Position numbers and translations under genes: made by a program
The notes under the pieces: model-generated
The model's database searches: none
What the model was told of the DNA's origin: nothing
What the model saw: the letters and a program-made list of their open reading frames with translations, nothing else
Origin: Microbacterium tenebrionis
Lineage (GTDB): Bacteria; Actinomycetota; Actinomycetes; Actinomycetales; Microbacteriaceae
DNA: 64,000 nt
NCBI RefSeq assembly: GCF_903645325.1
Contig: NZ_CAHJXQ010000002.1
Location: forward strand, 1 to 64,000
Reading direction: 5' to 3'
In this document: piece by piece, positions 8,833 to 17,057 of the stretch
Position numbering within the stretch: the stretch's first letter is position 1
Layout of the letters: each line of letters opens with the position of its first letter

Positions 8833-9834
8833 TCAGCTCGAGATGGTCGTGGTGAGGTACGCCGTGTACTCCGCTCGGCGCGAGTACAGGTCGTAGTACT
8901 TCTGCACGTCCTCTTCGGCGAGTCCGGTGTCCGCGGCGACCGCCGCGAGATCATCACCGCGATGCCAGCCCAACCAGAGCCTGTCGCCGGTTTCGATCGA
9001 TGTGCCGTAGAAGTACTCCTCCTGCGTCTGCTCGGCGCTGAACGTGTCGGTCGTCGGCGCTCGCTCGATCACCGATCGCGGCACGCCCACCACCTTCGCC
9101 ACGTCATACACCTGGCTCTTGAGCAGGAACCGCAACGGGAAGACATCGCCGCAGCCGTCGCCGTGCTTCACGAAGAAGCCCTGCTCGATCTCCGGGCGGT
9201 TTGAAGTGCCGATCACGAGCAGGTTTGCCTCGTCCGCGATGCGGTAGGCGGAGAGCATCCGTACGCGCTGCTTCTGATTTGTCGCGGCCATGATCGTGAG
9301 GAAGTCGCGGCCGCCGAGCCGGTAGGACTCCGTGCCGCCGGAGCGCTCGACGTTCAGCATGAAGCGCTGCAAGCGGCCCGCCTCGCCTTCTGCCGAATCG
9401 AACTCCACCGAGAACTTGTCGCCGTGCCTTTCGTCGAAATCCGGTACGTGCTTGCGCACGACGGCGACGCGGTCGTTGTAGGCGCCCAGGGCGGCCAACG
9501 GCTCCGTGATGTCGCGCACCTCGAGCGGCACGCCGAAGGCGTCGGCGACCTCCTGCGCGTACCCGACGGTCCTGCTGGAGCTCTCCTTGTCGGGTAGGGA
9601 GATCGTACGCACTCGGCCGGTGCCCAGCGCCCGCACTGCGAGCCCGACCGAGGTCGACGAGTCGATCCCGCCGCTCAGCGCCACCACGGCGCCGACACGC
9701 CGGAACCGTCGCGCGGTTTCGCGGATGTCGTCCACGAGCTGCGCGGTCACTTTCTCCGGGTCGGCCAGGTGGACCCCGGCCTCCAGCTCGGTGAGATCGA
9801 CCATCGTCTGCTCCAATCGCTCATTCCAGGTCAT
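8833..9834 (-). CDS. NAD synthase-like ATP pyrophosphatase
   Basis: 333 residues. VVALSGGIDSST (SGGIDSS at residues 54-60) is the PP-loop of the adenine-nucleotide alpha-hydrolase family, and IGTSNRPEIEQGFFVKHGDGCGDVFPLRFLLKSQVYDVAK matches the ammonia-dependent NAD synthetase domain. No nitrilase-type glutaminase domain is present. GGAG six bases before the ATG at 9834 supports the start; the gene overlaps the asparagine-synthetase-like gene by 14 bases. The location between a glutamine amidotransferase and a PQQ-type dehydrogenase in an EPS locus suggests a dedicated adenylation/amide-forming role on a pathway intermediate rather than NAD supply, though a second nadE copy cannot be excluded. 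Confidence 0.78.
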   Translation of the reverse strand: MTWNERLEQTMVDLTELEAGVHLADPEKVTAQLVDDIRETARRFRRVGAVVALSGGIDSSTSVGLAVRALGTGRVRTISLPDKESSSRTVGYAQEVADAFGVPLEVRDITEPLAALGAYNDRVAVVRKHVPDFDERHGDKFSVEFDSAEGEAGRLQRFMLNVERSGGTESYRLGGRDFLTIMAATNQKQRVRMLSAYRIADEANLLVIGTSNRPEIEQGFFVKHGDGCGDVFPLRFLLKSQVYDVAKVVGVPRSVIERAPTTDTFSAEQTQEEYFYGTSIETGDRLWLGWHRGDDLAAVAADTGLAEEDVQKYYDLYSRRAEYTAYLTTTISS

Positions 9835-11737
9835 CGAGGTCTCCGAGGCCGTACTGGGCCGCCAGCATCTGCACCGAAACGATCCAGAGCAGCGCCAGGT
9901 CGTCGTGGAAGCTCGTGCGCGTGCGGCGCAGTTTGTCCACTAGCCAGGCCACCCGCTTCGGGTCGAAGACGCCGAGCCGCTCCACCGCCGCGGTCGAGGC
10001 GTGCAGCTCCAGCAGTTGCGCGCCCGTCGGGGACCGGAACGCATCGCCTTCCGGCGCCGTGTAGGGCTGCTTCACCCGGTGGACGATCTCGTCGGGGACC
10101 GTCCCTGCTGCAGCGGCCTTCACCACCCGCTTCTCCTCTGCGCCGCGCAGCTTCGAATCCTGCGGGAGAGTGAGCGCGTAATCCACCACGTCCTCGTCGA
10201 GGAATGGATAGCGCGCCTCGATGCTGTGCGACATGTACGGACGGTCGCATTGATTCGCCAGCAGGGTGTGCGCGAGAAAGTACCGGACCTCGAGGAACTG
10301 CGCGCGCTCCACCGCCGACCAGGTCTCGAACCCCTGGGGGAGGCGCTTTCTGACACCGTCGAGGACGCGGCTGAGCGAGTATTTTTCACGCAAGTCCGCC
10401 CGCAGGTAACGCGTGATGTGGTGGGCGGACGCCCACCGGTTGATGTGCGAGAAAACGGGATCGTCCGGCGCATCGACGCCCTGCTCGTAGAACGCCCGCT
10501 CTACGGCACGACCGAGGTTCTTCTGCTGCGCCATCACAGCCTCGAGCGCGTCCAGACGGTCCGGGCCCTCGGGATCGCGCGCCCAGGCGTCGCGGATCTC
10601 CGCGACCTTGAACAGGTCGTATCCGCAGAACAGCTCGTCTGCACCCTCGCCGCTGAGGACGGCGCGCGTCGCACGATCCTGGATGCGGGCGGCGAGCCGG
10701 ATCGTTGCGGCCGGTGCTGTCCGGACCAGCGGCGATTCTGCGTGCCGGACCGCCTCGGCGAGGCCGCGGGCGATCGCCTCGTCGTCGCACACGATTGAGT
10801 CGTGGGCCGTGCCGAAGCGCTCGGCTGCGAGCTGCTGGAATGGCGACTCGTCCAGTGCCGACGAGGCGAATCGGATCGAATATGTGTCGATGGGCGAGTC
10901 CGGCAGCATCGAGCGCAACGTTGCGAGGACGGCGCTCGAGTCCAGTCCGCCTGACAGCAGCACAGCAGGATCGCCCTCTTCGGGGACTCGGCGGGCGACG
11001 GCGGCGGCGAACAGCGCACGCAACTGTGCGGCCTGCGCGTCGATTCCCGTCGTGTCACGTTGCTCGGCGAACGCGAATTCCCAGTACAGATCCTCGCGCA
11101 CGGAGCCGTCGACGACGGTGATGAAGCCGCCGGGGCATACCGAGCGGACGCCCTGGAAGCAGGAGCGACCGGGGTGCACTCCCCAGAGCACCCCGGAGTC
11201 GATGACGTCCGGGAGGGAAAGGGGCGTCCGGTAGCCGCCGGCGGCCAGCGCCTTTACCTCGGAGGCGAATGCGAACTCGGCGTCTGCCTCATGCCAGAAC
11301 AGAGGGACGATTCCGAAGCGATCACGGGCGAGCATCAGGGTGGAGGTCGCGGCGTCCCAGAAGGCGAGTGCGAATTGCCCACGCAGCCGGCGCAGGGCCG
11401 CTTGCCCCCACACGATCAAGGACTGCAACAGCACTTCGGTGTCGCCGGTCGTGCGGAATTCGGCCCCGAGCTCCGTGAGCTCGTCGCGCAGCTCCCGGTA
11501 GTTGTATATCTCGCCGTTGAATGACAGTGCGTAGCGGCCGGACGGATCGCTCATCGGCTGCCGGGAGGTCGGCCGGTCCACCAGCGCCAGGCGGACTGTT
11601 CCGAGTGCGGCTGAGCCGCTGACAACCCATGCGGACGCATCCGGTCCGCGATGAGAGATCGACGCGAGCATCAACGGCAACCGCGTCGACGCCGATGCGG
11701 CGGGTCCAGCGGTGACGATGCCCGCGATGCCGCACAT
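9821..11737 (-). CDS. Glutamine-hydrolysing asparagine synthetase family amidotransferase
   Basis: 638 residues, full AsnB length. The N-terminal class II glutaminase domain keeps the nucleophile Cys2 (MCGIAG) with SFNGEIYNYRELR and RFGIVPLFW; the synthetase domain has the PP-loop LLSGGLDSSAV (SGGLDSS at 262-268) and SGEGADELFCGYD. A retained Cys2 argues for real glutamine-dependent amide transfer; lasso cyclases, which are homologous, often lose it. It follows the ACP gene by three bases and overlaps the NAD-synthase-like gene. Amidation of a sugar acid or carrier-bound acyl group in EPS decoration, or macrolactam formation on a peptide, are both possible. Free asparagine synthesis is less likely from context. 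Confidence 0.82.
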   Translation of the reverse strand: MCGIAGIVTAGPAASASTRLPLMLASISHRGPDASAWVVSGSAALGTVRLALVDRPTSRQPMSDPSGRYALSFNGEIYNYRELRDELTELGAEFRTTGDTEVLLQSLIVWGQAALRRLRGQFALAFWDAATSTLMLARDRFGIVPLFWHEADAEFAFASEVKALAAGGYRTPLSLPDVIDSGVLWGVHPGRSCFQGVRSVCPGGFITVVDGSVREDLYWEFAFAEQRDTTGIDAQAAQLRALFAAAVARRVPEEGDPAVLLSGGLDSSAVLATLRSMLPDSPIDTYSIRFASSALDESPFQQLAAERFGTAHDSIVCDDEAIARGLAEAVRHAESPLVRTAPAATIRLAARIQDRATRAVLSGEGADELFCGYDLFKVAEIRDAWARDPEGPDRLDALEAVMAQQKNLGRAVERAFYEQGVDAPDDPVFSHINRWASAHHITRYLRADLREKYSLSRVLDGVRKRLPQGFETWSAVERAQFLEVRYFLAHTLLANQCDRPYMSHSIEARYPFLDEDVVDYALTLPQDSKLRGAEEKRVVKAAAAGTVPDEIVHRVKQPYTAPEGDAFRSPTGAQLLELHASTAAVERLGVFDPKRVAWLVDKLRRTRTSFHDDLALLWIVSVQMLAAQYGLGDLDDLE

Positions 11738-11740
11738 CGT

Positions 11741-11986
11741 TCAGTCGTTGGCTGCGATGAAGTCGATGATCGAGTCGATGTTCGCGAACGTCGCCCGTGT
11801 CTCCTCTTCCGCGCGGAGCGTTCGACCGATCTTCTCCTCGATGAAGACAGCGAGTTCGGCGATGCCGAGCGAGTCGAGCACGGTGTCGACCAACGGCGTC
11901 CGGTTCGTCAACTCGTCGTCCTCGAGCGGAACGAGATCGGTGAGAATGAGCTGACGGAGCTCGTCAGCGAGCGCGCCCGTGTCCAT
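11741..11986 (-). CDS. Acyl carrier protein
   Basis: 81 residues, acidic. TVLDSLGIAELAVFIEEKIG carries the phosphopantetheine-attachment Ser of a DSL motif (about residue 39), followed by the usual helix III and a short C-terminal helix (IDSIIDFIAAND). ATG 11986 is chosen because GGGGAG lies six bases upstream, inside an ACTGGGGAG leader motif; an earlier ATG at 12004 overlaps that motif. Apo-ACP could be modified by the AcpS encoded at 50,102. A dedicated ACP between a PqqD-like protein and an asparagine-synthetase homologue implies carrier-bound chemistry, with the AMP ligase at 2,233 a candidate loader. Confidence 0.88.
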   Translation of the reverse strand: MDTGALADELRQLILTDLVPLEDDELTNRTPLVDTVLDSLGIAELAVFIEEKIGRTLRAEEETRATFANIDSIIDFIAAND

Positions 11987-12051
11987 ATGCGACTCCCCAG
12001 TCATACGGTGTTTGAGAAGAACCTACACCATTCGTGCGCGCTCGCGTCCGC

Positions 12052-12309
12052 TCACCGTTCTATGAGTAGAGACTTCTCCCGCAACTGCGTCAGGTACGCG
12101 TCGACATCGGCGCGGGCGCGCTCGACGTCGATGTCGAACTCCTTCGCCAGCGCATCGACCAGGTCCTGCTCAGTGCGTTCCTCGGTGAGGTGCTTGGCCA
12201 GAAGGGCGCCTGCGGCGTTCGTTGTCAGGTAGGCCGACGTCTTCAGGTCCAGAAGGACCAGCTCGCTGTCGATCTCCTGCCAGGTTACTCCGTCGGTACG
12301 GATCCTCAT
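12052..12309 (-). CDS. PqqD family (RiPP recognition element) protein
   Basis: 85 residues from ATG 12309, chosen for the strong AGGAGG five bases upstream. The sequence follows the PqqD pattern: WQEIDSELVLLDLKTSAYLTTNAAGALLAKHL, then a helical tail with TEQDLVDALAKEFDIDVERARADVDAYLTQLREKSLL. In RiPP pathways this winged-helix domain binds a leader peptide, and lasso clusters use it as B1 together with the B2 protease. A B2 tail is present at position 2-115, about 12 kb away on the other strand. The start overlaps the stop of the upstream glycosyltransferase (ATGA at 12306-12309). No precursor peptide was found next to it, so an EPS-specific function is possible. Confidence 0.85.
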   Translation of the reverse strand: MRIRTDGVTWQEIDSELVLLDLKTSAYLTTNAAGALLAKHLTEERTEQDLVDALAKEFDIDVERARADVDAYLTQLREKSLLIER

Positions 12310-13562
12310 CGCGACCTCCTGTCGTATCGCCACCGATTATGGCGCATGACGGCTGTCTTGGGGTGGCGGAACGCTTCGCGCCACGCCGACCGCACCACCT
12401 CGGCCGAAACTGCGATGTCGAATCGCGATCGCACCATCCGCTGCGCGTTCGCTGCGCGTTCGGCGGCGCGATCCGGATCCGCGAGACATGATCCGATCGC
12501 CTGAGCGAGCGCGACCGCATCGCCTGCGGTCACCAGCGTGCCGAACTCGGTCAGCGCGACGGAGGAGAGCGGGTCGCTCGTCTCGTCCGGATCCACGATC
12601 TCGGGGACGCCTCCGGCTCTGGTCGCGATCACCGGAGTGCCGGCCAGCATCGCCTCGAGGATGACCTGACCGAACGGCTCGGGGACGGGGGACGCATGGA
12701 CGAAGACGTCGAAGCCTGCCAGCTCTGCGGACGGGTCGTCGCTCCATCCGGCGAACTCAATGACCGATTCCGCACCCAGCGACGCGGCGTCAGTCCGGAG
12801 CGCATCGGCGTAGTCGTCCTCGCCGAACAGTGCCGCTCCGACGATGCGGAACCGCGTGCGGGGCTGGGTCCTGATGACGATCGCCGCAGCCTCGATGAAC
12901 TCACGCTGCCCTTTCGTCGGGCTGACGCGGCCGAGCATCCCGACGACCGGCCCGCCGTCTCGCGCGCGCCGCTGAGCCGGCGGGCCGATGTCCGCGCCGG
13001 GGTACGCGACGCGCGTGTTGGAGCCCGTGCAACGCGGCAGAGTCGCCCTGACAGCATGTGAGTTCGCGATGATCATCGCAGGGCCGACGACGGCGAGGCT
13101 TCGCAGGAGCAGCACGGCGACCCGCGGCAGATAGTCGGTCGCTATCCGGTCGTGAAGATGCCACACCCACCGCCGGCGGGCGAGAGGTGCTACAACGGCG
13201 ACGAGCAGGGCGGACTTCAGGGAGTTCGCCACGATGAGGTCGGCCCCGAGCTGCCGCACCTGCCGCACCAGAGCGGGTACCGCACGAGCGCTGCGGAGAA
13301 AGTTGACCAAGAAGGAACCCGGCCGGAACGCGGCTTCGCGCGGTGTAGCGGCGATGCGAGGGTCGAGGTCGTGCACGATCGCGGGCACGCCCGCGTCTCG
13401 CAAGCGTGCTTCGAGCGGGCCGTGCCCGAGAAGCAGGACCCGCACGTCCACGCCGTCCATACGCAGTTGCCCTGCCAGACGCGTCAGTGCGATCTCGGCA
13501 CCGCCGAGAGCCGCTGTGTGATCGACGGCGAGGACCCTGATCGGGCGCGGGTTGCCGGTCAT
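12306..13562 (-). CDS. Family 4 glycosyltransferase
   Basis: 418 residues from ATG 13562 (AGGAG eight bases upstream). GT-B fold: the N-terminal Rossmann segment RVLAVDHTAALGGAEIALTRLA, the mid GMLGRVSPTKGQREFIEAA linker and the C-terminal EPFGQVILEAMLAGTPVIATRAGGVPEIV (E-x7-E motif) are all present. An in-frame extension to 13,658 exists but has no good ribosome site. It is the first gene of the reverse operon that continues into pqqD-like, ACP and amidotransferase genes. It probably uses a nucleotide sugar to extend a lipid-linked glycan in the cytoplasm. Specificity is unknown. Confidence 0.86.
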   Translation of the reverse strand: MTGNPRPIRVLAVDHTAALGGAEIALTRLAGQLRMDGVDVRVLLLGHGPLEARLRDAGVPAIVHDLDPRIAATPREAAFRPGSFLVNFLRSARAVPALVRQVRQLGADLIVANSLKSALLVAVVAPLARRRWVWHLHDRIATDYLPRVAVLLLRSLAVVGPAMIIANSHAVRATLPRCTGSNTRVAYPGADIGPPAQRRARDGGPVVGMLGRVSPTKGQREFIEAAAIVIRTQPRTRFRIVGAALFGEDDYADALRTDAASLGAESVIEFAGWSDDPSAELAGFDVFVHASPVPEPFGQVILEAMLAGTPVIATRAGGVPEIVDPDETSDPLSSVALTEFGTLVTAGDAVALAQAIGSCLADPDRAAERAANAQRMVRSRFDIAVSAEVVRSAWREAFRHPKTAVMRHNRWRYDRRSR

Positions 13563-13745
13563 GGCCAGTGCTCCTGTCTGCGGCATCCGCGTCTCGGCTA
13601 TGCTTCGTGTCATGTCGCCCTCGTCGGCGACGCGGCTGAGGGGAGGCCACGTGACCATCGGGTGGATCCGCGCCGATTCCGACGCCCTCCGCTGCTGCCA
13701 CGGTCATCATACGGAACCAGCCTCGAGCGTCCGAGAGGCGTTGCG
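13563..13745. promoter_or_regulatory. Divergent intergenic region between two glycosyltransferase genes
   Basis: These 183 bases separate a reverse operon and a forward operon, so promoters for both are expected here. I do not see a convincing -35/-10 pair or a CTGGGG leader motif. A 65-codon forward frame crosses it and stops at the GTG of the next gene, but its composition and lack of a ribosome site do not support a gene. Confidence 0.35.
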
Positions 13746-14858
13746 GTGAGCGGCGTCATCGTCCACGAGTGGCTGGAGCAGGTCGGCGGCGCCGAGAAGG
13801 TCGTCGACCGGTTCGCGGCGGTTTTCCCCGACGCCCCGATCCACGTGCTGTGGAATGACGCGCCGGATCGGTTCGCCTCCGAGCGCGTCCACGAGTCGTT
13901 CCTCGCGCGCACATCTCTGCGCCGGCACAAGGCCGTGGCCGTCCCGGCGATGCTGTCCGCCTGGCGTCACCTCGGCGCGACGGACGCGGAATGGATGCTC
14001 GTAAGCTCTCATCTCTTCGCGCACCATGCGCGGTTCGCCGGCCGTGACCGAGACATGGCCAAGCTCGTGTTCTGCCACTCGCCGGCCCGCTACATCTGGG
14101 AGCCGGACCTGGACACCCGCGGGGACGGCGTCGCGCAGCGTCTGGCGTCTCTGCCGTTGCGGGCGATCGACCGGAGCCGCGCACAGGAAGCGACCGACAT
14201 CGCGGTCGTCAGCGAGTTCGTGCGGGAACGGGTCGAACGGTGCTGGGATCGCGATGCGCGGATCATCCACCCGCCCGTCGATGTGCGGACGTTCGGCGCC
14301 GCGACGGAGACACTGTCGGCCGAGGACGCCGCGACGCTCGACGGGCTGCCGTCGGAGTACCTTCTCGGGGCGTCGAGATTCGTGACCTACAAGCGGCTCG
14401 ACCTCGTGATCTCGGCCGGTGCGACCAGCGGTCTGCCTGTCGTGCTCGCCGGTGACGGGCCGAGACGCCGGGAGCTCGAGGACCAAGCGGAGGCTCGCGG
14501 GGTGCGCGTCGTGTTCGTCGGACGCACCAGCGATGACCTGCTGCGCGAGTTGTACCGGCGTGCCGTCGCGTACGTGTTCCCCCCGGTCGAGGACTTCGGC
14601 ATCATGCCCCTCGAGGCCATGGCCGCAGGTACGCCGGTGATCGCGAACCGTCTCGGCGGTGCGGCCGAAACCGTGGTCGACGGGGTCACCGGCTTCCTGG
14701 TGGAAGACTTCGGCGGTTCGGAGGTTCGCGATGCGCTCGAGCGGGTGCGGCAGATCGACACCGCGGCACTCACGACGCGAGCCGAGGCCTTCGATTCGGA
14801 GGTGTTCGATGCGAACATCTCCGAATGGGTGAAGACGATCGGTGCACGAGGAGCATGA
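13746..14858 (+). CDS. Family 4 glycosyltransferase
   Basis: 370 residues from GTG 13746, with GAGAGG seven bases before it. The protein begins VSGVIVHEWLEQVGGAEKVVDRF, a form common in mannosyl/GT4 enzymes of capsule loci, and has ASRFVTYKRLDLVI, VVLAGDGPRRRELE and the donor-site block VFPPVEDFGIMPLEAMAAGTPVIANRLGG with the E-x7-E pair. It is the first of three forward GT4 genes joined by ATGA overlaps, so they probably act in sequence on the same repeat unit. Cytoplasmic or membrane-associated; no transmembrane helix. Sugar specificity cannot be assigned. Confidence 0.87.
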   Translation: MSGVIVHEWLEQVGGAEKVVDRFAAVFPDAPIHVLWNDAPDRFASERVHESFLARTSLRRHKAVAVPAMLSAWRHLGATDAEWMLVSSHLFAHHARFAGRDRDMAKLVFCHSPARYIWEPDLDTRGDGVAQRLASLPLRAIDRSRAQEATDIAVVSEFVRERVERCWDRDARIIHPPVDVRTFGAATETLSAEDAATLDGLPSEYLLGASRFVTYKRLDLVISAGATSGLPVVLAGDGPRRRELEDQAEARGVRVVFVGRTSDDLLRELYRRAVAYVFPPVEDFGIMPLEAMAAGTPVIANRLGGAAETVVDGVTGFLVEDFGGSEVRDALERVRQIDTAALTTRAEAFDSEVFDANISEWVKTIGARGA

Positions 14859-15997
14859 CCCGTGTCGCGCTCGTCACCAGTTCCTTCGCCCCGTACATCG
14901 GCGGCGTCGAGACCCACGTCCGGGAAGTCGCCCGCGAACTGGCGGGACGAGGACATGACATCGAGGTGTGGAGCGTGGCTCGCGATGGCGTCCCCGGTGA
15001 GCGGGTGGACTCGGATATCGTCGTCCGGGATCTGCCGGCGCCGTTGCCGGCGCGCGACACGAGGGCGGTCCTGCGGTTCGCGCAAACATTCGCTGCCGCA
15101 CGCCGCACATGGAGTCTGGCGATCGCGAACTTCGGACCGGAGATCCTGCACGTGCAGTGTTTCGGCCCGAACGGCGCCTATGGGACGGCGTTCGCGCGGT
15201 CGCGCGGGTTGCCTCTGGTGGTGAGCTCCCACGGCGAGACGATCGCCGACGACGACGACGTCTTCGGCTCGTCGGCGATCGCACAACACGCCCTGCGCCG
15301 GGCACTGCGTGATGCGGCAGCCGTCACCGGATGCTCCCCGGTGGTGCTGGATGATCTGCGCGGGCGATTCGGCCTCGCCGCCGGGCGCGGCGAGGTCGTG
15401 CCGAATGGCGTGGAACCGTCGATCGCGGCGGAGCCGCCCGCCGGGCTCCCGTCGGTGTACTTCGCGGGGGCGGGACGACTCGAGCACATCAAGGGCTTCG
15501 ATCTGCTCGTGCGCGCCTTTGCTGCAGCCGGGCTCGGACCGGACGTGGAGTTGGTTCTCGGCGGCGACGGGCGATTGGCTCCATCGCTGCGTTCGCTGAT
15601 CGACGAGCTCGGCCTCTCTTCCCGGGTCCGGCTGCTCGGGCGCCTTTCTCCGCCCGCCGTGGCCGGGTTGCTCGAGGGAGCGCTCGCGGTCGTGGTGCCC
15701 AGTAGGTTCGAGGCGTTCGGCATCGCCGTGCTCGAGGCGTGGCGCGCGCGACGCCCGCTCGTAGCGGCGGACCGCGGCGGCATACCCGGACTCGTACGCG
15801 ACGGTGTCGACGGGTTGCTGGTGGACCCCGAAGATGAGACGGGGTTCGCGCGTGTGCTCGAGCGGATCGCACGCGACGGCTCTCTTCGGGAGCGCATCGC
15901 CCGGGAGGGCGCGCTCAACGTGGAACGCTTCCGATGGGCTGATGTCGCCGCCCGGTACGAAGCGATTTACGATCGGATAGCCGGAGGCTTCGGATGA
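14855..15997 (+). CDS. Family 4 glycosyltransferase
   Basis: 380 residues from ATG 14855, overlapping the previous stop by four bases and preceded by GAGGAG. N-terminal RVALVTSSFAPYIGGVETHVREVARELAGRGHDIEVW is the classic GT4 nucleotide-free half; the C-terminal half has AGRLEHIKGFDLLVRAF, ELVLGGDGRLAPSL and PSRFEAFGIAVLEAWRARRPLVAADRGGIPGLV with both acidic donor-site residues. Middle gene of a three-glycosyltransferase forward operon. Probably transfers one residue of the EPS repeat unit; donor unknown. Confidence 0.87.
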   Translation: MTRVALVTSSFAPYIGGVETHVREVARELAGRGHDIEVWSVARDGVPGERVDSDIVVRDLPAPLPARDTRAVLRFAQTFAAARRTWSLAIANFGPEILHVQCFGPNGAYGTAFARSRGLPLVVSSHGETIADDDDVFGSSAIAQHALRRALRDAAAVTGCSPVVLDDLRGRFGLAAGRGEVVPNGVEPSIAAEPPAGLPSVYFAGAGRLEHIKGFDLLVRAFAAAGLGPDVELVLGGDGRLAPSLRSLIDELGLSSRVRLLGRLSPPAVAGLLEGALAVVVPSRFEAFGIAVLEAWRARRPLVAADRGGIPGLVRDGVDGLLVDPEDETGFARVLERIARDGSLRERIAREGALNVERFRWADVAARYEAIYDRIAGGFG

Positions 15998-17046
15998 GCA
16001 GGCTGTGCATCGCGTCCATCGCGACCTCTGTGCCGATGGGCGCGCAGGAGTACCAGGAGCAGATCGCATCCCGCGCGGCCGCGGCGCTGAACGGCCGCGG
16101 CGATCACTGGAATGTCGAACGGCTCGTCTTCCGTTCGATGCGCTCGGATCTGGCGGGGAACCGACGGGTCCCGCTCACTTGGCTGAACAGGGCGAACACG
16201 CGCCAGCGGCGTGCCATCGGCGCGCTCGTCTATCCCCGCGGTGCTCTCGTGCACCGGATGGAGCTGGGGCTGCCGCCGGGTCGGGACGAGGTCCTGACGA
16301 TGCATGACACCGTGGCGTGGCGATACGAGGACGAGGCCGACCCGCCGGCCCATGCGGCGGAGGAGCTTCGCGCGGCAGCCGCGGTCATCTGCGTCTCCCA
16401 GTTCACCGCTGACGACGTCGCCCGACGTTTCGGTCTCGATCGCGTGCATGTCGCGCATCTCGGGATCGACCCGAGATTCTGGTCGGCGGTGCCGCTCAGT
16501 CCGCAGGAGCGCACGGATGCCGGCATCCCGCAGCGGTTCATCCTCCACGCCGGCGGGGCGACAGCGCGCAAGAACCTCGAAGGTCTTGCCGGCGCATGGG
16601 AGGCGCTGTCAGCGAAGCATCGCGATACGTCGCTCGTGCTCGCCGGCCCGGAGCACCCGCGCCGCACCTCGCTGTTCGGCGGGATGGACCGCGCCGAGAT
16701 AGTCGGGAGGGTCCCGGCCGAGATGCTCCCTCGGCTGATGGCTACTGCCGAAGCTGTGGTCGTGCCATCCCATGACGAAGGCTTCGGCCTGCCGGTGCTT
16801 GAGGCGATGGCCGCCGGGGCGCCGGTCGTGGTGGCCAGGACGAGTTCGCTCGTCGAGGTTGCGGGGCCTGCGGGCATCCTGGTCGGGACCTCACCTGGCG
16901 AGCTCGCCGCGGGCATCGATGCCGTCCTCGAACCAGGCTTCCGGCGGAAGCACGTGGTCGCGCAGGGACGGGAGTGGGCGAGTGGATTCACCTGGGAGCG
17001 CAGCGCCGCTGCGCACGCAGCGGTGTGGCGCGCGGTCGTCGCCTGA
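15994..17046 (+). CDS. Family 4 glycosyltransferase
   Basis: 350 residues. The start overlaps the preceding stop (ATGA at 15994-15997). The N-terminal acceptor half is short; the C-terminal half shows LHAGGATARKNLEGLAGAWEAL and PSHDEGFGLPVLEAMAAGAPVVVARTSSLVEVAG, i.e. the mannosyltransferase-like GT4 (WbaZ/MtfB-type) signature. It ends the forward block; 11 bases later the convergent reverse-strand glycosyltransferase stops, so transcription from both sides meets here. No terminator hairpin is visible in that short gap. Confidence 0.86.
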   Translation: MSRLCIASIATSVPMGAQEYQEQIASRAAAALNGRGDHWNVERLVFRSMRSDLAGNRRVPLTWLNRANTRQRRAIGALVYPRGALVHRMELGLPPGRDEVLTMHDTVAWRYEDEADPPAHAAEELRAAAAVICVSQFTADDVARRFGLDRVHVAHLGIDPRFWSAVPLSPQERTDAGIPQRFILHAGGATARKNLEGLAGAWEALSAKHRDTSLVLAGPEHPRRTSLFGGMDRAEIVGRVPAEMLPRLMATAEAVVVPSHDEGFGLPVLEAMAAGAPVVVARTSSLVEVAGPAGILVGTSPGELAAGIDAVLEPGFRRKHVVAQGREWASGFTWERSAAAHAAVWRAVVA

Positions 17047-17057
17047 CGGCGCCGGTA

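Noticed and set aside
12001..12051. Gap between ACP and PqqD genes as a place for a lasso precursor
   Set aside because: Only about 50 bases, with no start codon and ribosome site giving a peptide of useful length.
13552..13749. 65-codon forward frame in the divergent glycosyltransferase gap, considered as a RiPP precursor because PqqD and B2 genes are in the locus
   Set aside because: No ribosome site, no leader/core pattern, composition like noncoding GC-rich DNA, and it overlaps the next gene only by chance (GTGA).
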